11,702 bases of DNA from Sulfurimonas sp. UBA6792 (GCA_002452425.1 DKFQ01000142.1:3408-15109); one strand, 5' to 3'. Shown: positions 1-6,586, counted from the first letter of the stretch. Notes: generated by a model not told the origin, from the sequence alone. Numbers and translations are program-made.

Positions 1-56
1 AAAACAGATGCAGCAGCAGCTACAGCACCTAAACTTAAAAACTTTCTTCTTTTCAT
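1..56 (-). CDS. soxY: Start of a Tat-exported protein, probably SoxY (partial)
   Basis: Only the first 18 codons lie in the window; the gene continues past position 1. The ATG is at 56-54, with an AAAGGA ribosome binding site at 63-68 and 6 nt of spacing. The peptide reads MKRRKFLSLGAVAAAASV, a twin-arginine leader (RRKFL followed by a small hydrophobic helix). It follows soxD by 41 nt on the same strand. In Campylobacterota with a separate soxCD cluster, the gene after soxD is normally soxY, the Tat-exported half of the SoxYZ carrier that holds the sulfur intermediate SoxCD oxidises. Export by Tat is read from the sequence; SoxY identity is inferred from gene order, because no mature-protein sequence is visible. 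Confidence 0.65.
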   Translation of the reverse strand, partial: MKRRKFLSLGAVAAAASV

Positions 57-82
57 TTTTTTTCCTTTATCTCGATGTGAAG

Positions 83-114
83 TAGATCTAGCAAAAACTA
101 CTTGCTAGATTCTA
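83..114 (-). other. Hairpin spanning the soxD stop codon, between soxD and soxY
   Basis: A perfect 9-bp inverted repeat, 86-94 (ATCTAGCAA) and 102-110 (TTGCTAGAT), encloses a 7-nt loop. Three further pairs (83-85 with 112-114) form past one bulged base. The soxD stop codon TAG (98-100) sits in the loop. No U-run follows on the minus-strand transcript, so it is not a classical terminator. It may act in mRNA processing, stability or relative expression of soxCD and soxY; that role is inferred. Confidence 0.55.
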
Positions 115-1210
115 CCATATATTTTACAATATCTTTGACTTGTGCGTCACTTAAATCCATAGCACCACCTTTTGGAGGCATACCGCCTACACCATTGATA
201 GAGTTATGATTTACCTTATCCATGCCTTTTTCCAAAACTGTTGCCCAAGCGCCTTTGTCTCCGACAGCCGGTGCTCCCATTGCATCAGTTTTGTGACAAA
301 CTGCGCATGATTTTTCATAAAGCTTTTGAGCTTCAGATACAGCACCTTTTGCTTCTACTTTTGGAAGATCTTTTACAGTAGAGTATGCTGGTACAACAGC
401 CGTAATCTCATTTCCTATCTTCATAACAGGTTCTTTTCCACAATTTGTCATACAGCGAGTACCCACTGCACCGAAGTTTTTAGGGTTTTTATAGAACGCT
501 CTTACGTTTTCTACACCTTTTGGTCCATCAATATTTGGATAGAAACCATTACGATTTGGCATAACAATCTTTTTGAAGTTATCTTGATTTAACTCTTCGA
601 TATCTGCTCCATCAATTTGCACACCGCTCTCTCTTAGAAGATATGCAGTCATAGCATACATCTGATCTGGTGAGTAACTCTTTGGATGTGCGTATGGCAT
701 TGCATCACGAATATACCAAATAAGCGTACTCGCTTGTGGCCAGTAAGAACCAATCGTTCTGTTTGGAGCTTCTTTACCTGGGCAATCTCTTTGGAATTTT
801 AGTGACTCTAAAGAACCGCCTGTTAAAGTCGGATATCCTTTTCCACCTGCACCAAATTCACCGTGACAAACAGCACAATCTTTATCGTAAAGCACTTCAC
901 CATCATCAGCAGTACCGCTACCTACTGGCAAACCTGTACCATCTGGCATGATATCTGCATCCCAAGCTTTTAACTCATTTGCAGTAGGTGCTCTACCAAA
1001 GTTAACACCTTTGGTTGATTGGTCATTTACTTTATATGCAGTATATGCACCATTTTCTCTCTTATACGTTACACCGCCATCTAAAGCATTTTTAGTAGCT
1101 TTGTAAATATTTGCCGGGAGTGGTTTTGTTTTTGCCTCTGCTGCAAACATTGTTGTTGCTAAAAGTGCGCTTGCAGCTATAGCAATTAATTTATTGTTAA
1201 ATTTCATCAT
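98..1210 (-). CDS. soxD: SoxD, periplasmic dihaem cytochrome c subunit of sulfur dehydrogenase
   Basis: SoxD is the electron-accepting cytochrome of the SoxCD complex. SoxC oxidises the SoxY-bound sulfane sulfur and SoxD passes the electrons to the respiratory chain. The 370-residue product starts with a Sec signal peptide (about 1-26, ending AAEA). It carries two haem-binding CxxCH motifs, C112-C115-H116 and C302-C305-H306. Likely axial methionines are M172 (AMPYAHP) and M344 (GGMPPKGG). Additional cysteines C143, C253 and C257 (RCMTNC) lie between the haem domains and may form a disulfide. The gene begins 13 nt after soxC, with a GAGGGG-like ribosome binding site just upstream. Two adjacent ATGs (1210 and 1207) are equally possible. 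The dihaem layout and position after soxC support SoxD over a generic cytochrome c. Confidence 0.9.
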   Translation of the reverse strand: MMKFNNKLIAIAASALLATTMFAAEAKTKPLPANIYKATKNALDGGVTYKRENGAYTAYKVNDQSTKGVNFGRAPTANELKAWDADIMPDGTGLPVGSGTADDGEVLYDKDCAVCHGEFGAGGKGYPTLTGGSLESLKFQRDCPGKEAPNRTIGSYWPQASTLIWYIRDAMPYAHPKSYSPDQMYAMTAYLLRESGVQIDGADIEELNQDNFKKIVMPNRNGFYPNIDGPKGVENVRAFYKNPKNFGAVGTRCMTNCGKEPVMKIGNEITAVVPAYSTVKDLPKVEAKGAVSEAQKLYEKSCAVCHKTDAMGAPAVGDKGAWATVLEKGMDKVNHNSINGVGGMPPKGGAMDLSDAQVKDIVKYMVESSK

Positions 1211-1223
1211 AATTTACCCCTCT

Positions 1224-2561
1224 CTACTTTGGACAGTTGTCTGTTCTAACTTGAACATTATGAACTGAGCCGTCTTGTCTAACTTCCCAAGTACAAATTG
1301 AGTTTCTATGATAAACACCCTCTAATCCCATAATAGACTTCTCTTGAGTAACTGATGGCTGTACAAAACCAGCATCATCCATTGCGCGAGACTGAATCAA
1401 TAAAGGTTTCCCTTCATATTTGTACATATATGAGAATCTTGTCCATGATTTTGGAAGAACAAGCCCTTTGAGTTTTGCTTCAACATAGTTGTCTCCACCA
1501 TCAAAAGAGATATCAACTCCCGTAATTGTTCCATGACCACTCCACGCGATACCTTCAACCTCTACTAAGTCACCTTTTTTGAGGTCTGTCCACGGTTTCT
1601 CTGGACATGGAGTTGTAATGATAGAGTTTACTTCTAATGGATAGTAGTGCTGAATTGCTTTACCACTCGGCATTAACGCTGTATATTTTGAAGTCTCTTC
1701 TTTACAATACCATGGCTCTGCACCAAACTCTAAACGCTTCAACCACTTAACACATAGGTTTGCTTCCCAGCCTGGTAACATAAGACGAACAGGATATCCT
1801 TGCTCTGGTCTAATCGCTTCACCATTTTGAGCCCAAACAATCATCGCATCATCAAGTACTTTTTCAACAGGAACAGTTCTACTCATCTCTGAACCATCAG
1901 ATCCCTCAGCTAACATCCACTTTGCAGTAGGTTTTAGACCGATTTCATCAAGAATAGTTTTGAGACGAACACCAGTCCACTCAGCATTACTCATCATCCC
2001 TTTTACAAACTGTAAAGAGTTAAATTGAGGACCTTTCCACTCAGCAGCACCATTTGCAGGGCACTCCATAAAAAGAATTCTACTCTCAGCTGGGTATTTT
2101 TTCAACTGATCTAGTGTTAGAACGATAGGTCTCTCAACCAAACCATGAATCATGAGTCTAAACTTGTTAGGATCTACATGAGCAACACCGTTATGTGTTC
2201 TTGTAAAATGCAAACCATTTGGAGTAATGATGCCTTCCAACTCGTGAAGCGGCGTCATAGAAACAGCAGCATGCATGTCACCCGCTGAAGAAAGAAGACT
2301 TGAAGTTCTTCTTACAACGTTATGCTCGTATGCTGATGGTATCCCGTATGGGTGCTTGTTTAGCTCATCACCTAAAGTTGTTCCCCATTCAACATGGTGA
2401 ATTATATTTTCATCGTCTGCAGACAATTTTACAGGTGCTAAAAGATTAGCAGCAGCAATTGCACTTACAGAATAAGCAGCAGTTCTTTTGAAGAAATCTC
2501 TTCTACTCGAGTGCTCTTGATTTGTAATAGTTTCTAAATTATTTTCAGAAATATTACTCAT
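1224..2561 (-). CDS. soxC: SoxC, molybdenum sulfur dehydrogenase subunit (sulfite oxidase family)
   Basis: SoxC is the molybdenum subunit of SoxCD. In the Sox pathway it oxidises the sulfane sulfur held on SoxY, a six-electron step that prevents sulfur accumulation. The 445-residue protein begins with a Tat leader (SRRDFFK at 19-25, then a hydrophobic stretch to about 42), so it is folded with cofactor before export to the periplasm. The molybdopterin domain spans about 100-300. C167 in LFMECPANG is the expected molybdenum thiolate ligand, and GYPVRLMLPGWEANLCVKW (255-273) is a typical family block. The dimerisation domain occupies about 305-440. The start is set by AGGGAGGT about 7 nt upstream of the ATG. 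It is the first gene of the operon, behind a strong promoter. A sulfite dehydrogenase of the same family is the alternative, but the adjoining soxD and probable soxY favour SoxC. Confidence 0.92.
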   Translation of the reverse strand: MSNISENNLETITNQEHSSRRDFFKRTAAYSVSAIAAANLLAPVKLSADDENIIHHVEWGTTLGDELNKHPYGIPSAYEHNVVRRTSSLLSSAGDMHAAVSMTPLHELEGIITPNGLHFTRTHNGVAHVDPNKFRLMIHGLVERPIVLTLDQLKKYPAESRILFMECPANGAAEWKGPQFNSLQFVKGMMSNAEWTGVRLKTILDEIGLKPTAKWMLAEGSDGSEMSRTVPVEKVLDDAMIVWAQNGEAIRPEQGYPVRLMLPGWEANLCVKWLKRLEFGAEPWYCKEETSKYTALMPSGKAIQHYYPLEVNSIITTPCPEKPWTDLKKGDLVEVEGIAWSGHGTITGVDISFDGGDNYVEAKLKGLVLPKSWTRFSYMYKYEGKPLLIQSRAMDDAGFVQPSVTQEKSIMGLEGVYHRNSICTWEVRQDGSVHNVQVRTDNCPK

Positions 2562-2593
2562 TTATGACCTACCTCCCTCTTTTAATCTTGTAG

Positions 2594-2650
2594 ATTTCAT
2601 AAGTATGCAAAAGCACACAAAATACGAACTTTTTCATGCATATATGAAAT
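2594..2650 (-). other. 14-bp hairpin at the 5' end of the soxC leader RNA
   Basis: Two arms, 2594-2609 (ATTTCATA, then AG, then TATGCA) and 2637-2650 (TGCATATATGAAAT), are complementary over 14 bp, broken only by the two-base AG bulge. They enclose a 27-nt loop. With the start point predicted near 2655, the stem begins about 5 nt into the transcript and leaves the soxC ribosome binding site free. An inner palindrome (TTTCAT-6-ATGAAA, 2632-2649) could instead be a protein binding site on DNA. The pairing is seen; the function is inferred. Confidence 0.5.
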
Positions 2651-2661
2651 GCAAGACGACG

Positions 2662-2691
2662 ATTATATATGAATTCAAATTAAATTGTCAA
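2662..2691 (-). promoter_or_regulatory. Sigma70 promoter of the soxCDY operon
   Basis: On the minus strand a consensus -35 box TTGACA (2686-2691) and a consensus -10 box TATAAT (2662-2667) are separated by 18 bp. An overlapping TATATA (2664-2669) would give 16 bp. The predicted start is near 2655, giving a leader of about 94 nt before the soxC ATG. A perfect -35 box is unusual for Campylobacterota, whose housekeeping promoters often lack one. This suggests strong basal transcription unless it is repressed. Confidence 0.75.
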
Positions 2692-2702
2692 GGCTAATTA
2701 TG

Positions 2703-2730
2703 AAAAATGTGAGAAAATTATTACATTTTT
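2703..2730. promoter_or_regulatory. Inverted repeat upstream of the soxC promoter (candidate activator site)
   Basis: AAAAATGT (2703-2710) and ACATTTTT (2723-2730) form a perfect 8-bp inverted repeat with a 12-bp spacer. Its centre (2716.5) is about 61.5 bp upstream of the predicted soxC start point, a spacing used by class I activators. The region is AT-rich, so chance is possible, and no known regulator consensus is recognised. Confidence 0.3.
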
Positions 2731-2841
2731 ATGAATATACTCATTTGGTAACATTCTGAATAATTTTTATTTATATACGATATTAATTAAATTTATATTT
2801 TTACTCTTTTTCTGTTTTTCGGGTATCCCCACATAAAAATA

Positions 2842-2850
2842 TGCTACCAT
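2842..2850 (+). promoter_or_regulatory. Possible promoter of the MOSC gene (extended -10)
   Basis: TGCTACCAT resembles an extended -10 element (TGnTATAAT with two mismatches) and is followed by TTCGC, like the secG and frr promoters in this window. T-rich DNA lies upstream at about 2797-2820. The start point would be near 2857 and the leader about 65 nt. A TATATT at 2881-2886 is a weaker alternative. Confidence 0.3.
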
Positions 2851-2921
2851 TTCGCATAAAAATTAGTACAAAATCAAAACTATATTGCTAGTTGTATTTT
2901 GTGTAAAAAGGCATATCTCAA

Positions 2922-3368
2922 ATGTCAAACAAAAAAGTTGGACGCGTTTTAAATCTTTTTGTATCACAGAGTGGAGTTTCTCAGAGAATAGAAAAAAATC
3001 TTCTCTCTTTTGATACACTTGGGGTAGTTGAAGATAAGTTTTATAACAAGAACATAGAGCGTTCTGTTTTAATCTCTTCAATGGATAGCTATAATCTTAT
3101 AAAAAATTATGGACTTGAGATGCCACTTGGTTATCTTGGCGAAAATATCCTGCTTGACTATAACCCTTATGCGCTTGAAGTTGGAAGCGTGTTGCAAATT
3201 GGGAACACAGTGCTTGAAATCACACAACACTGTACTATCTGCAACCATCTTGCTGTTATTGATGTTAAAATTCCTACACTTTTAAAAAACGACAGGGGTA
3301 TCTTTGCGAAAGTTGTCGGAGATGGGGATATCAAAGTTGCAGATGAAGTTTACTTACTTGGCGCATAA
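2922..3368 (+). CDS. MOSC-domain protein
   Basis: This 148-residue protein is a stand-alone MOSC domain, the fold found at the C-terminus of molybdenum cofactor sulfurases and in the YiiM/YuaD-type proteins that bind molybdenum cofactor or handle sulfur. Visible hallmarks are GYLGENIL (70-77, the GEN motif), the conserved cysteine region CTICNHL with C104 and C107, and RGIFAKVVGDGDIKVADEV near the C-terminus. An AAAAAGG ribosome binding site at 2905-2911 supports the ATG at 2922. It is divergent from soxC, a molybdenum enzyme, across a 360-bp shared upstream region, and it overlaps the 3' end of the convergent bioC-like gene by 19 bp. No signal peptide is seen, so it is cytoplasmic. The substrate is not known. 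A role in cofactor handling for SoxC is attractive, but sulfite oxidase family enzymes do not need a terminal sulfido ligand. Confidence 0.85.
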   Translation: MSNKKVGRVLNLFVSQSGVSQRIEKNLLSFDTLGVVEDKFYNKNIERSVLISSMDSYNLIKNYGLEMPLGYLGENILLDYNPYALEVGSVLQIGNTVLEITQHCTICNHLAVIDVKIPTLLKNDRGIFAKVVGDGDIKVADEVYLLGA

Positions 3369-4042
3369 ATAAAGACGACTTCAAACTCCAAATAGGAGAG
3401 CGGGTACTCTTCTAGGAGTTTTTTACTCTCTTTATAGCTTAGCACTTTCCTTGAACCGCTTACACCGCTTTTTTTAATATAGCGAAACATATCTCTTGTT
3501 GATTCAAACTCAAGTTTATAGTTGACTACCTCACAATGGGCGTCAAAAGAGTTCTCTGCGAGCCTCTTTACCTCATCGGCGCTTCGGAGTATGGAGCTAA
3601 TGGACGCGGTTTCGTTGAGAGTTTTAAAAGTGTTGGATGTAAAAATCGCCAAAGAGATAGGCGCATCAAGCTTTTGAATAGAGTGAAAAACTCTCCCCAA
3701 ATCATGCGCCCATTGTAAGGCAGATGCTGAGAAAATAAAATCCCACTTATATGTAAGCATCTTCTTAAAGAGCAAATCTTCATTGAAATCTGCGTAGAGA
3801 AGCTCAATCTTTGGAGATTTTGGATGTAAATCCAACATTCCTTGCGCAAAATCGACACCACAAAAATAGTCATACTCCCAATCTATCGCTTGTATAAGTG
3901 CGCCGCTTCCGCATCCAAGGTCTAAAATACGTTTAGGTTTATGTGCTACATGGCTTAGAAGTTTTTCTATCACCCTGTTTTGGATGACATTGTAACTTCC
4001 ATACTCTAAGGCACGCTTGGAAAATTCAGAACTTACGTTCAT
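3350..4042 (-). CDS. bioC: BioC-like SAM-dependent methyltransferase (malonyl-ACP methyltransferase)
   Basis: The 230-residue protein is a class I SAM methyltransferase. The SAM motif ILDLGCGSG is at 39-47, the acidic residue after strand 2 is D64 (GVDFAQGM), and the post-motif block SASALQWAHDL (105-115) is typical of BioC. The N-terminal FSKRALEYGSYNVIQ (8-21) also matches the BioC pattern. BioC methylates malonyl-ACP so that fatty acid synthesis can build pimeloyl-ACP for biotin. It is slightly shorter than E. coli BioC (about 251 residues). Its ATG overlaps the znuB stop as ATGA, so translation is probably coupled to the zinc operon. No other biotin gene is in the window. The fold is certain; BioC specificity is likely but inferred. 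The 3' end overlaps the MOSC gene by 19 bp and contains that gene's terminator. Confidence 0.72.
   Translation of the reverse strand: MNVSSEFSKRALEYGSYNVIQNRVIEKLLSHVAHKPKRILDLGCGSGALIQAIDWEYDYFCGVDFAQGMLDLHPKSPKIELLYADFNEDLLFKKMLTYKWDFIFSASALQWAHDLGRVFHSIQKLDAPISLAIFTSNTFKTLNETASISSILRSADEVKRLAENSFDAHCEVVNYKLEFESTRDMFRYIKKSGVSGSRKVLSYKESKKLLEEYPLSYLEFEVVFIYAPSK
3383..3424 (+). terminator. Rho-independent terminator of the MOSC gene, inside the bioC coding sequence
   Basis: An outer stem AAACTCC/GGAGTTT (3383-3389 with 3415-3421) continues, past a 3-nt AAA bulge, into an inner stem TAGGAGAG/CTCTTCTA (3393-3400 with 3407-3414, one G-U pair). The loop is 6 nt. The right arm runs directly into a T-tract (3419-3424). 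It begins 15 nt after the MOSC stop codon. On the opposite strand the same DNA encodes C-terminal residues of the BioC-like protein (about K207 to E221) and lacks a good U-tract. Confidence 0.7.
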
Positions 4043-4836
4043 CTTCTATTGATAACCAAAGAGAGGATAAAAATAAAAAGAACACACAGCACTATAGTAG
4101 CACCCGATGGAAGTGAGAAGTGAAAAGAGAGCGTCATACCAGAGAAAACACTTAAGAGTGCGATACAAAGAGAGATAAGCACTGTTTTTAAAAATCCAAC
4201 CCTAAACTGAAGCGCTGCAATGGTCGGGATAATCATAAGCGCACTGATAAGAAGGCTTCCTACTACTCTAATGGAGAGCGCTATGATGATAGCCACAATA
4301 CTCACAAGCAAAAGATTTAAAAAATCTACTTTGATACCGCTTGTTTTTGCCACCTCTTCATCATAGGCGATAAAGTAGAACTCTTTGGAAAAAAGCAGAA
4401 GCAAAAAGAGAGAGATAGCTCCAAATACTGCGATAACAACGATGTCATCGCTGCTTACAGCAAGGATAGAGCCAAAGAGATAGGAAAATAACGAGTTGTT
4501 AAAAGCCCCACCGAGCGATACGATAATAACAGCTGATGCTAGTGAACCTGAGAGTAAAATAGCAAGAACAGCGTCACTGTAGAGTGAAAACGCACTTCTT
4601 AAATACTCTATAAGCCACGCCGCAAAGAGTGCAAAGAGTACGGCAGACCAAAGAGGGTTAAACTCTGCAACAAGTCCCACTGCCACGCCAAGAAGCGCTG
4701 AATGCGAGAGTGTCTCCCCGATGAGGGAGTAGCGTCTTAGAACAACAAACGTACCGCTGATAGAAGCTAAAATGGCGATAATAATCCCCGCTATAAAAGC
4801 TCTTTGCATAAAATCGTATTCAAACATCTCTAACAT
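4039..4836 (-). CDS. znuB: ZnuB, zinc ABC transporter membrane permease
   Basis: ZnuB is the inner-membrane channel subunit of the zinc importer and works with ZnuC and ZnuA. The protein is almost entirely hydrophobic, with about eight membrane segments, and has family features such as GTFVVLRRYSLIGETLSHSA near the N-terminus. I place the start at ATG 4836, which lies one base after the znuC stop and gives 265 residues (E. coli ZnuB has 261). The open frame extends upstream to an ATG at 4884, but that would overlap znuC by 47 bp and add 16 residues not expected in the family. No strong ribosome binding site is seen for either start, as expected for coupled translation. Its stop overlaps the bioC start (ATGA). 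Confidence 0.88.
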   Translation of the reverse strand: MLEMFEYDFMQRAFIAGIIIAILASISGTFVVLRRYSLIGETLSHSALLGVAVGLVAEFNPLWSAVLFALFAAWLIEYLRSAFSLYSDAVLAILLSGSLASAVIIVSLGGAFNNSLFSYLFGSILAVSSDDIVVIAVFGAISLFLLLLFSKEFYFIAYDEEVAKTSGIKVDFLNLLLVSIVAIIIALSIRVVGSLLISALMIIPTIAALQFRVGFLKTVLISLCIALLSVFSGMTLSFHFSLPSGATIVLCVLFIFILSLVINRR

Positions 4837-4837
4837 T

Positions 4838-5602
4838 TTAATGCTCGTGTCTATGGTTGTGAAGAAGATGCGCATCAATGCCATAGAGCGAACTCATCTC
4901 CTCACAGCTTAGTGTCTGTTTTGGGTTATTGCAGATGATGGCTTTTTGGTTGATGGTAAAGAGACGTGCGATATCGTCTGCGATAACCCCGATATCATGC
5001 GTGATAAAGACGATAGTAATGCCATCTTTTTTGTTGAGCTCTCTTAGGAGCGCATAGAAGTTTTTTTGCGATGCCGCGTCAACGCCTGTATTTGGCTCAT
5101 CTAAGATAAGTATCTTTGGGTTTGAGGCAAGGGCACGTGCTATCATGACTCTTTGTCTCTGCCCTCCAGAGAGCGTTCCTACCATTTTGTCTGCCAAGTC
5201 TAGGATATCCATCTTTTGCATCGCATCATGAACAAATGTTCTATCGCTCTTACTTAATGTGCTAAAGAGCCTTCGTTGGGATGTTCTTCCCATGTTGACG
5301 ATATCTAAAACTGTTGCCGGAAAGGAGCCATCGACAAGAGAGGCACGTTGGGGAACATAGCCGATTTTATACCACTCGTTAAAATGCGAAAGCCCTTTGC
5401 CATAAATCTTCACCTCGCCGTTTGTAGGTTTTTCAAGTCCTAAAAGCATCCGCACAAGCGTTGTTTTGCCGCCGCCATTTGGACCGATGATAGCAATATA
5501 CTCTGAGGGGAAAATCTCAAAAGAGATGTTGGAGAGGATGGTCTGCTCTTTGAGAACAAAACTTAAGTTTTTGACATCAAAAATCGGAACGCTAAATTTC
5601 AT
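4838..5602 (-). CDS. znuC: ZnuC, zinc ABC transporter ATPase
   Basis: ZnuC is the ATP-hydrolysing subunit that drives zinc import. Numbered from the upstream GTG, it shows Walker A GPNGGGKT (42-49), Q-loop Q87, signature LSGGQ (146-150), Walker B ILILDE (166-171) and H-loop H204. The C-terminus is histidine-rich (HLLHNHRHEH, the last ten residues). E. coli ZnuC carries a similar NHRHD segment, which supports zinc over manganese or iron. I prefer ATG 5602, which overlaps the znuA stop as ATGA and gives 254 residues; an in-frame GTG at 5608 would add two residues. The order znuA-znuC-znuB with overlaps of a few bases shows a single operon. Confidence 0.92.
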   Translation of the reverse strand: MKFSVPIFDVKNLSFVLKEQTILSNISFEIFPSEYIAIIGPNGGGKTTLVRMLLGLEKPTNGEVKIYGKGLSHFNEWYKIGYVPQRASLVDGSFPATVLDIVNMGRTSQRRLFSTLSKSDRTFVHDAMQKMDILDLADKMVGTLSGGQRQRVMIARALASNPKILILDEPNTGVDAASQKNFYALLRELNKKDGITIVFITHDIGVIADDIARLFTINQKAIICNNPKQTLSCEEMSSLYGIDAHLLHNHRHEH

Positions 5603-6528
5603 CGGCACTGAAGGGCTTTAGAGATTTTGGCTAAATTGATTCGCATAATAGCATCGTAGCCAAGTCCTGCTTTTGCTTCATCGGCAGTAATGTTACCAAG
5701 CGGTTGCAAGACATCGGCAGTGACATTTGCCTCTTTTGCAATATTTTGCATCGCTTTTTCGTTTGCAAATTTCTCAAAAAAGATAACTTCTACTTTGTGC
5801 TCTTTGATAAATTTGATAAGTTTTATCATATTTTTTGCGTTTGGCTGTGCTTCGGGTGCTAGACCGCTGAGTGGCTCGGTATGGAAGCCGTATCTTTGCG
5901 AAAGGTAGGAAAATGCGTTATGGTTAACGATGATAGTATCTAATTTACACTCTTTAAGAGCTGTTTTATATGCTGTATCGAGGTTTTGAAGCATCGCCAC
6001 ATAAGCATCTCTGTTTTTTTCATACAATGCTCTGTTTTTTGGAAAGAGTGTGATAAGCTCTTTTGTAATCTGTTCTGCCGCTAGCATCATATTTGATGGA
6101 TCTTGCCAGTAGTGCGGGTCAACGCTGTTGCCCTCATGGTTGTGCCCATGCTTATGTGCATCTCCATGATTTTCATGCTTTACGCTAAGCTCTCTTAGGT
6201 GCACAAATGCGCTTATGTCAACTGCTTTTTTTTGAAATGAAAAGCCCTTAATCCAAGGTTCTAAGCCCGCACCACTATAAAGAACCAAATCACTTTGTGC
6301 TATTTTTGCCATCTGCTTTGGTGTTGGCTCATAGCTGTGAGCATCTACGCCAAAGGGGAGAATCATAAAAGTTTGCGCACTCTCACCCGCTATATTTTTA
6401 GCGATATCATAAAGAGAAAAAGTACTTGCTGCGATGGTTGGTTTTTGCTGTGGTTCTTGTGCATACAGCGCAAAACAAGAGAAAAAAACCAATAAAAAAA
6501 GTGATACAATCGAATTTTTTAAGCCCAT
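5599..6528 (-). CDS. znuA: ZnuA, periplasmic zinc-binding protein
   Basis: ZnuA captures zinc in the periplasm and delivers it to ZnuB. The 309-residue protein starts with a Sec signal peptide (about 1-23, cleavage expected after LYA). Expected metal ligands are H64 (VDAHSYEPTP), H139 (DPHYWQDP) and H203 (NHNAF). A histidine-rich loop at 118-131 (HENHGDAHKHGHNH) is typical of zinc-specific members of the cluster A-I binding proteins. Where many relatives have DPLG near the C-terminus, this one has QPLG (Q276), so the site probably uses three histidines. An AGGGG ribosome binding site sits 5 nt before the ATG. It is the first gene of znuA-znuC-znuB-bioC. A cysteine at 18 follows FFS, which is a poor lipobox, so it is probably soluble. 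Confidence 0.92.
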   Translation of the reverse strand: MGLKNSIVSLFLLVFFSCFALYAQEPQQKPTIAASTFSLYDIAKNIAGESAQTFMILPFGVDAHSYEPTPKQMAKIAQSDLVLYSGAGLEPWIKGFSFQKKAVDISAFVHLRELSVKHENHGDAHKHGHNHEGNSVDPHYWQDPSNMMLAAEQITKELITLFPKNRALYEKNRDAYVAMLQNLDTAYKTALKECKLDTIIVNHNAFSYLSQRYGFHTEPLSGLAPEAQPNAKNMIKLIKFIKEHKVEVIFFEKFANEKAMQNIAKEANVTADVLQPLGNITADEAKAGLGYDAIMRINLAKISKALQCR

Positions 6529-6552
6529 GTATGCCCCTGAAACATTTTTGAA

Positions 6553-6558
6553 ATTATA
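6553..6558 (-). promoter_or_regulatory. Promoter -10 box of the znuA operon
   Basis: A perfect TATAAT is present on the minus strand, with a predicted start point near 6546 and a leader of about 17 nt before the znuA ATG. No -35 consensus is visible, which is usual in Campylobacterota. Its upstream region overlaps that of the divergent secG promoter. I could not identify a convincing Zur or Fur operator. Confidence 0.5.
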
Positions 6559-6586
6559 GCTTATTTTACAAAAATTAGTTTTTTTG

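Noticed and set aside
2740..2830. AT-rich stretch between soxC and the MOSC gene as a small RNA or replication-like element
   Set aside because: I see no repeated iterons, no clear hairpin plus T-tract and no conserved box. It is best read as upstream promoter DNA.
3383..3424. The same hairpin as a terminator for the bioC transcript
   Set aside because: On the minus strand it lies before the bioC stop codon and only three Ts follow, so it would cut the message inside the gene.
4837..4884. Longer znuB form starting at ATG 4884
   Set aside because: It would overlap znuC by 47 bp and add 16 residues outside the family pattern. The ATG at 4836 sits one base after the znuC stop and gives a normal length.
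6463..6480. Lipoprotein signal in ZnuA (cysteine 18)
   Set aside because: The preceding residues FFS do not match a lipobox, and a normal signal peptidase I site follows at LYA-QE.
6551..6570. Possible Zur or Fur operator between znuA and secG
   Set aside because: Only about half of the positions are symmetric, no known box is matched, and AT-rich DNA gives such symmetry by chance.
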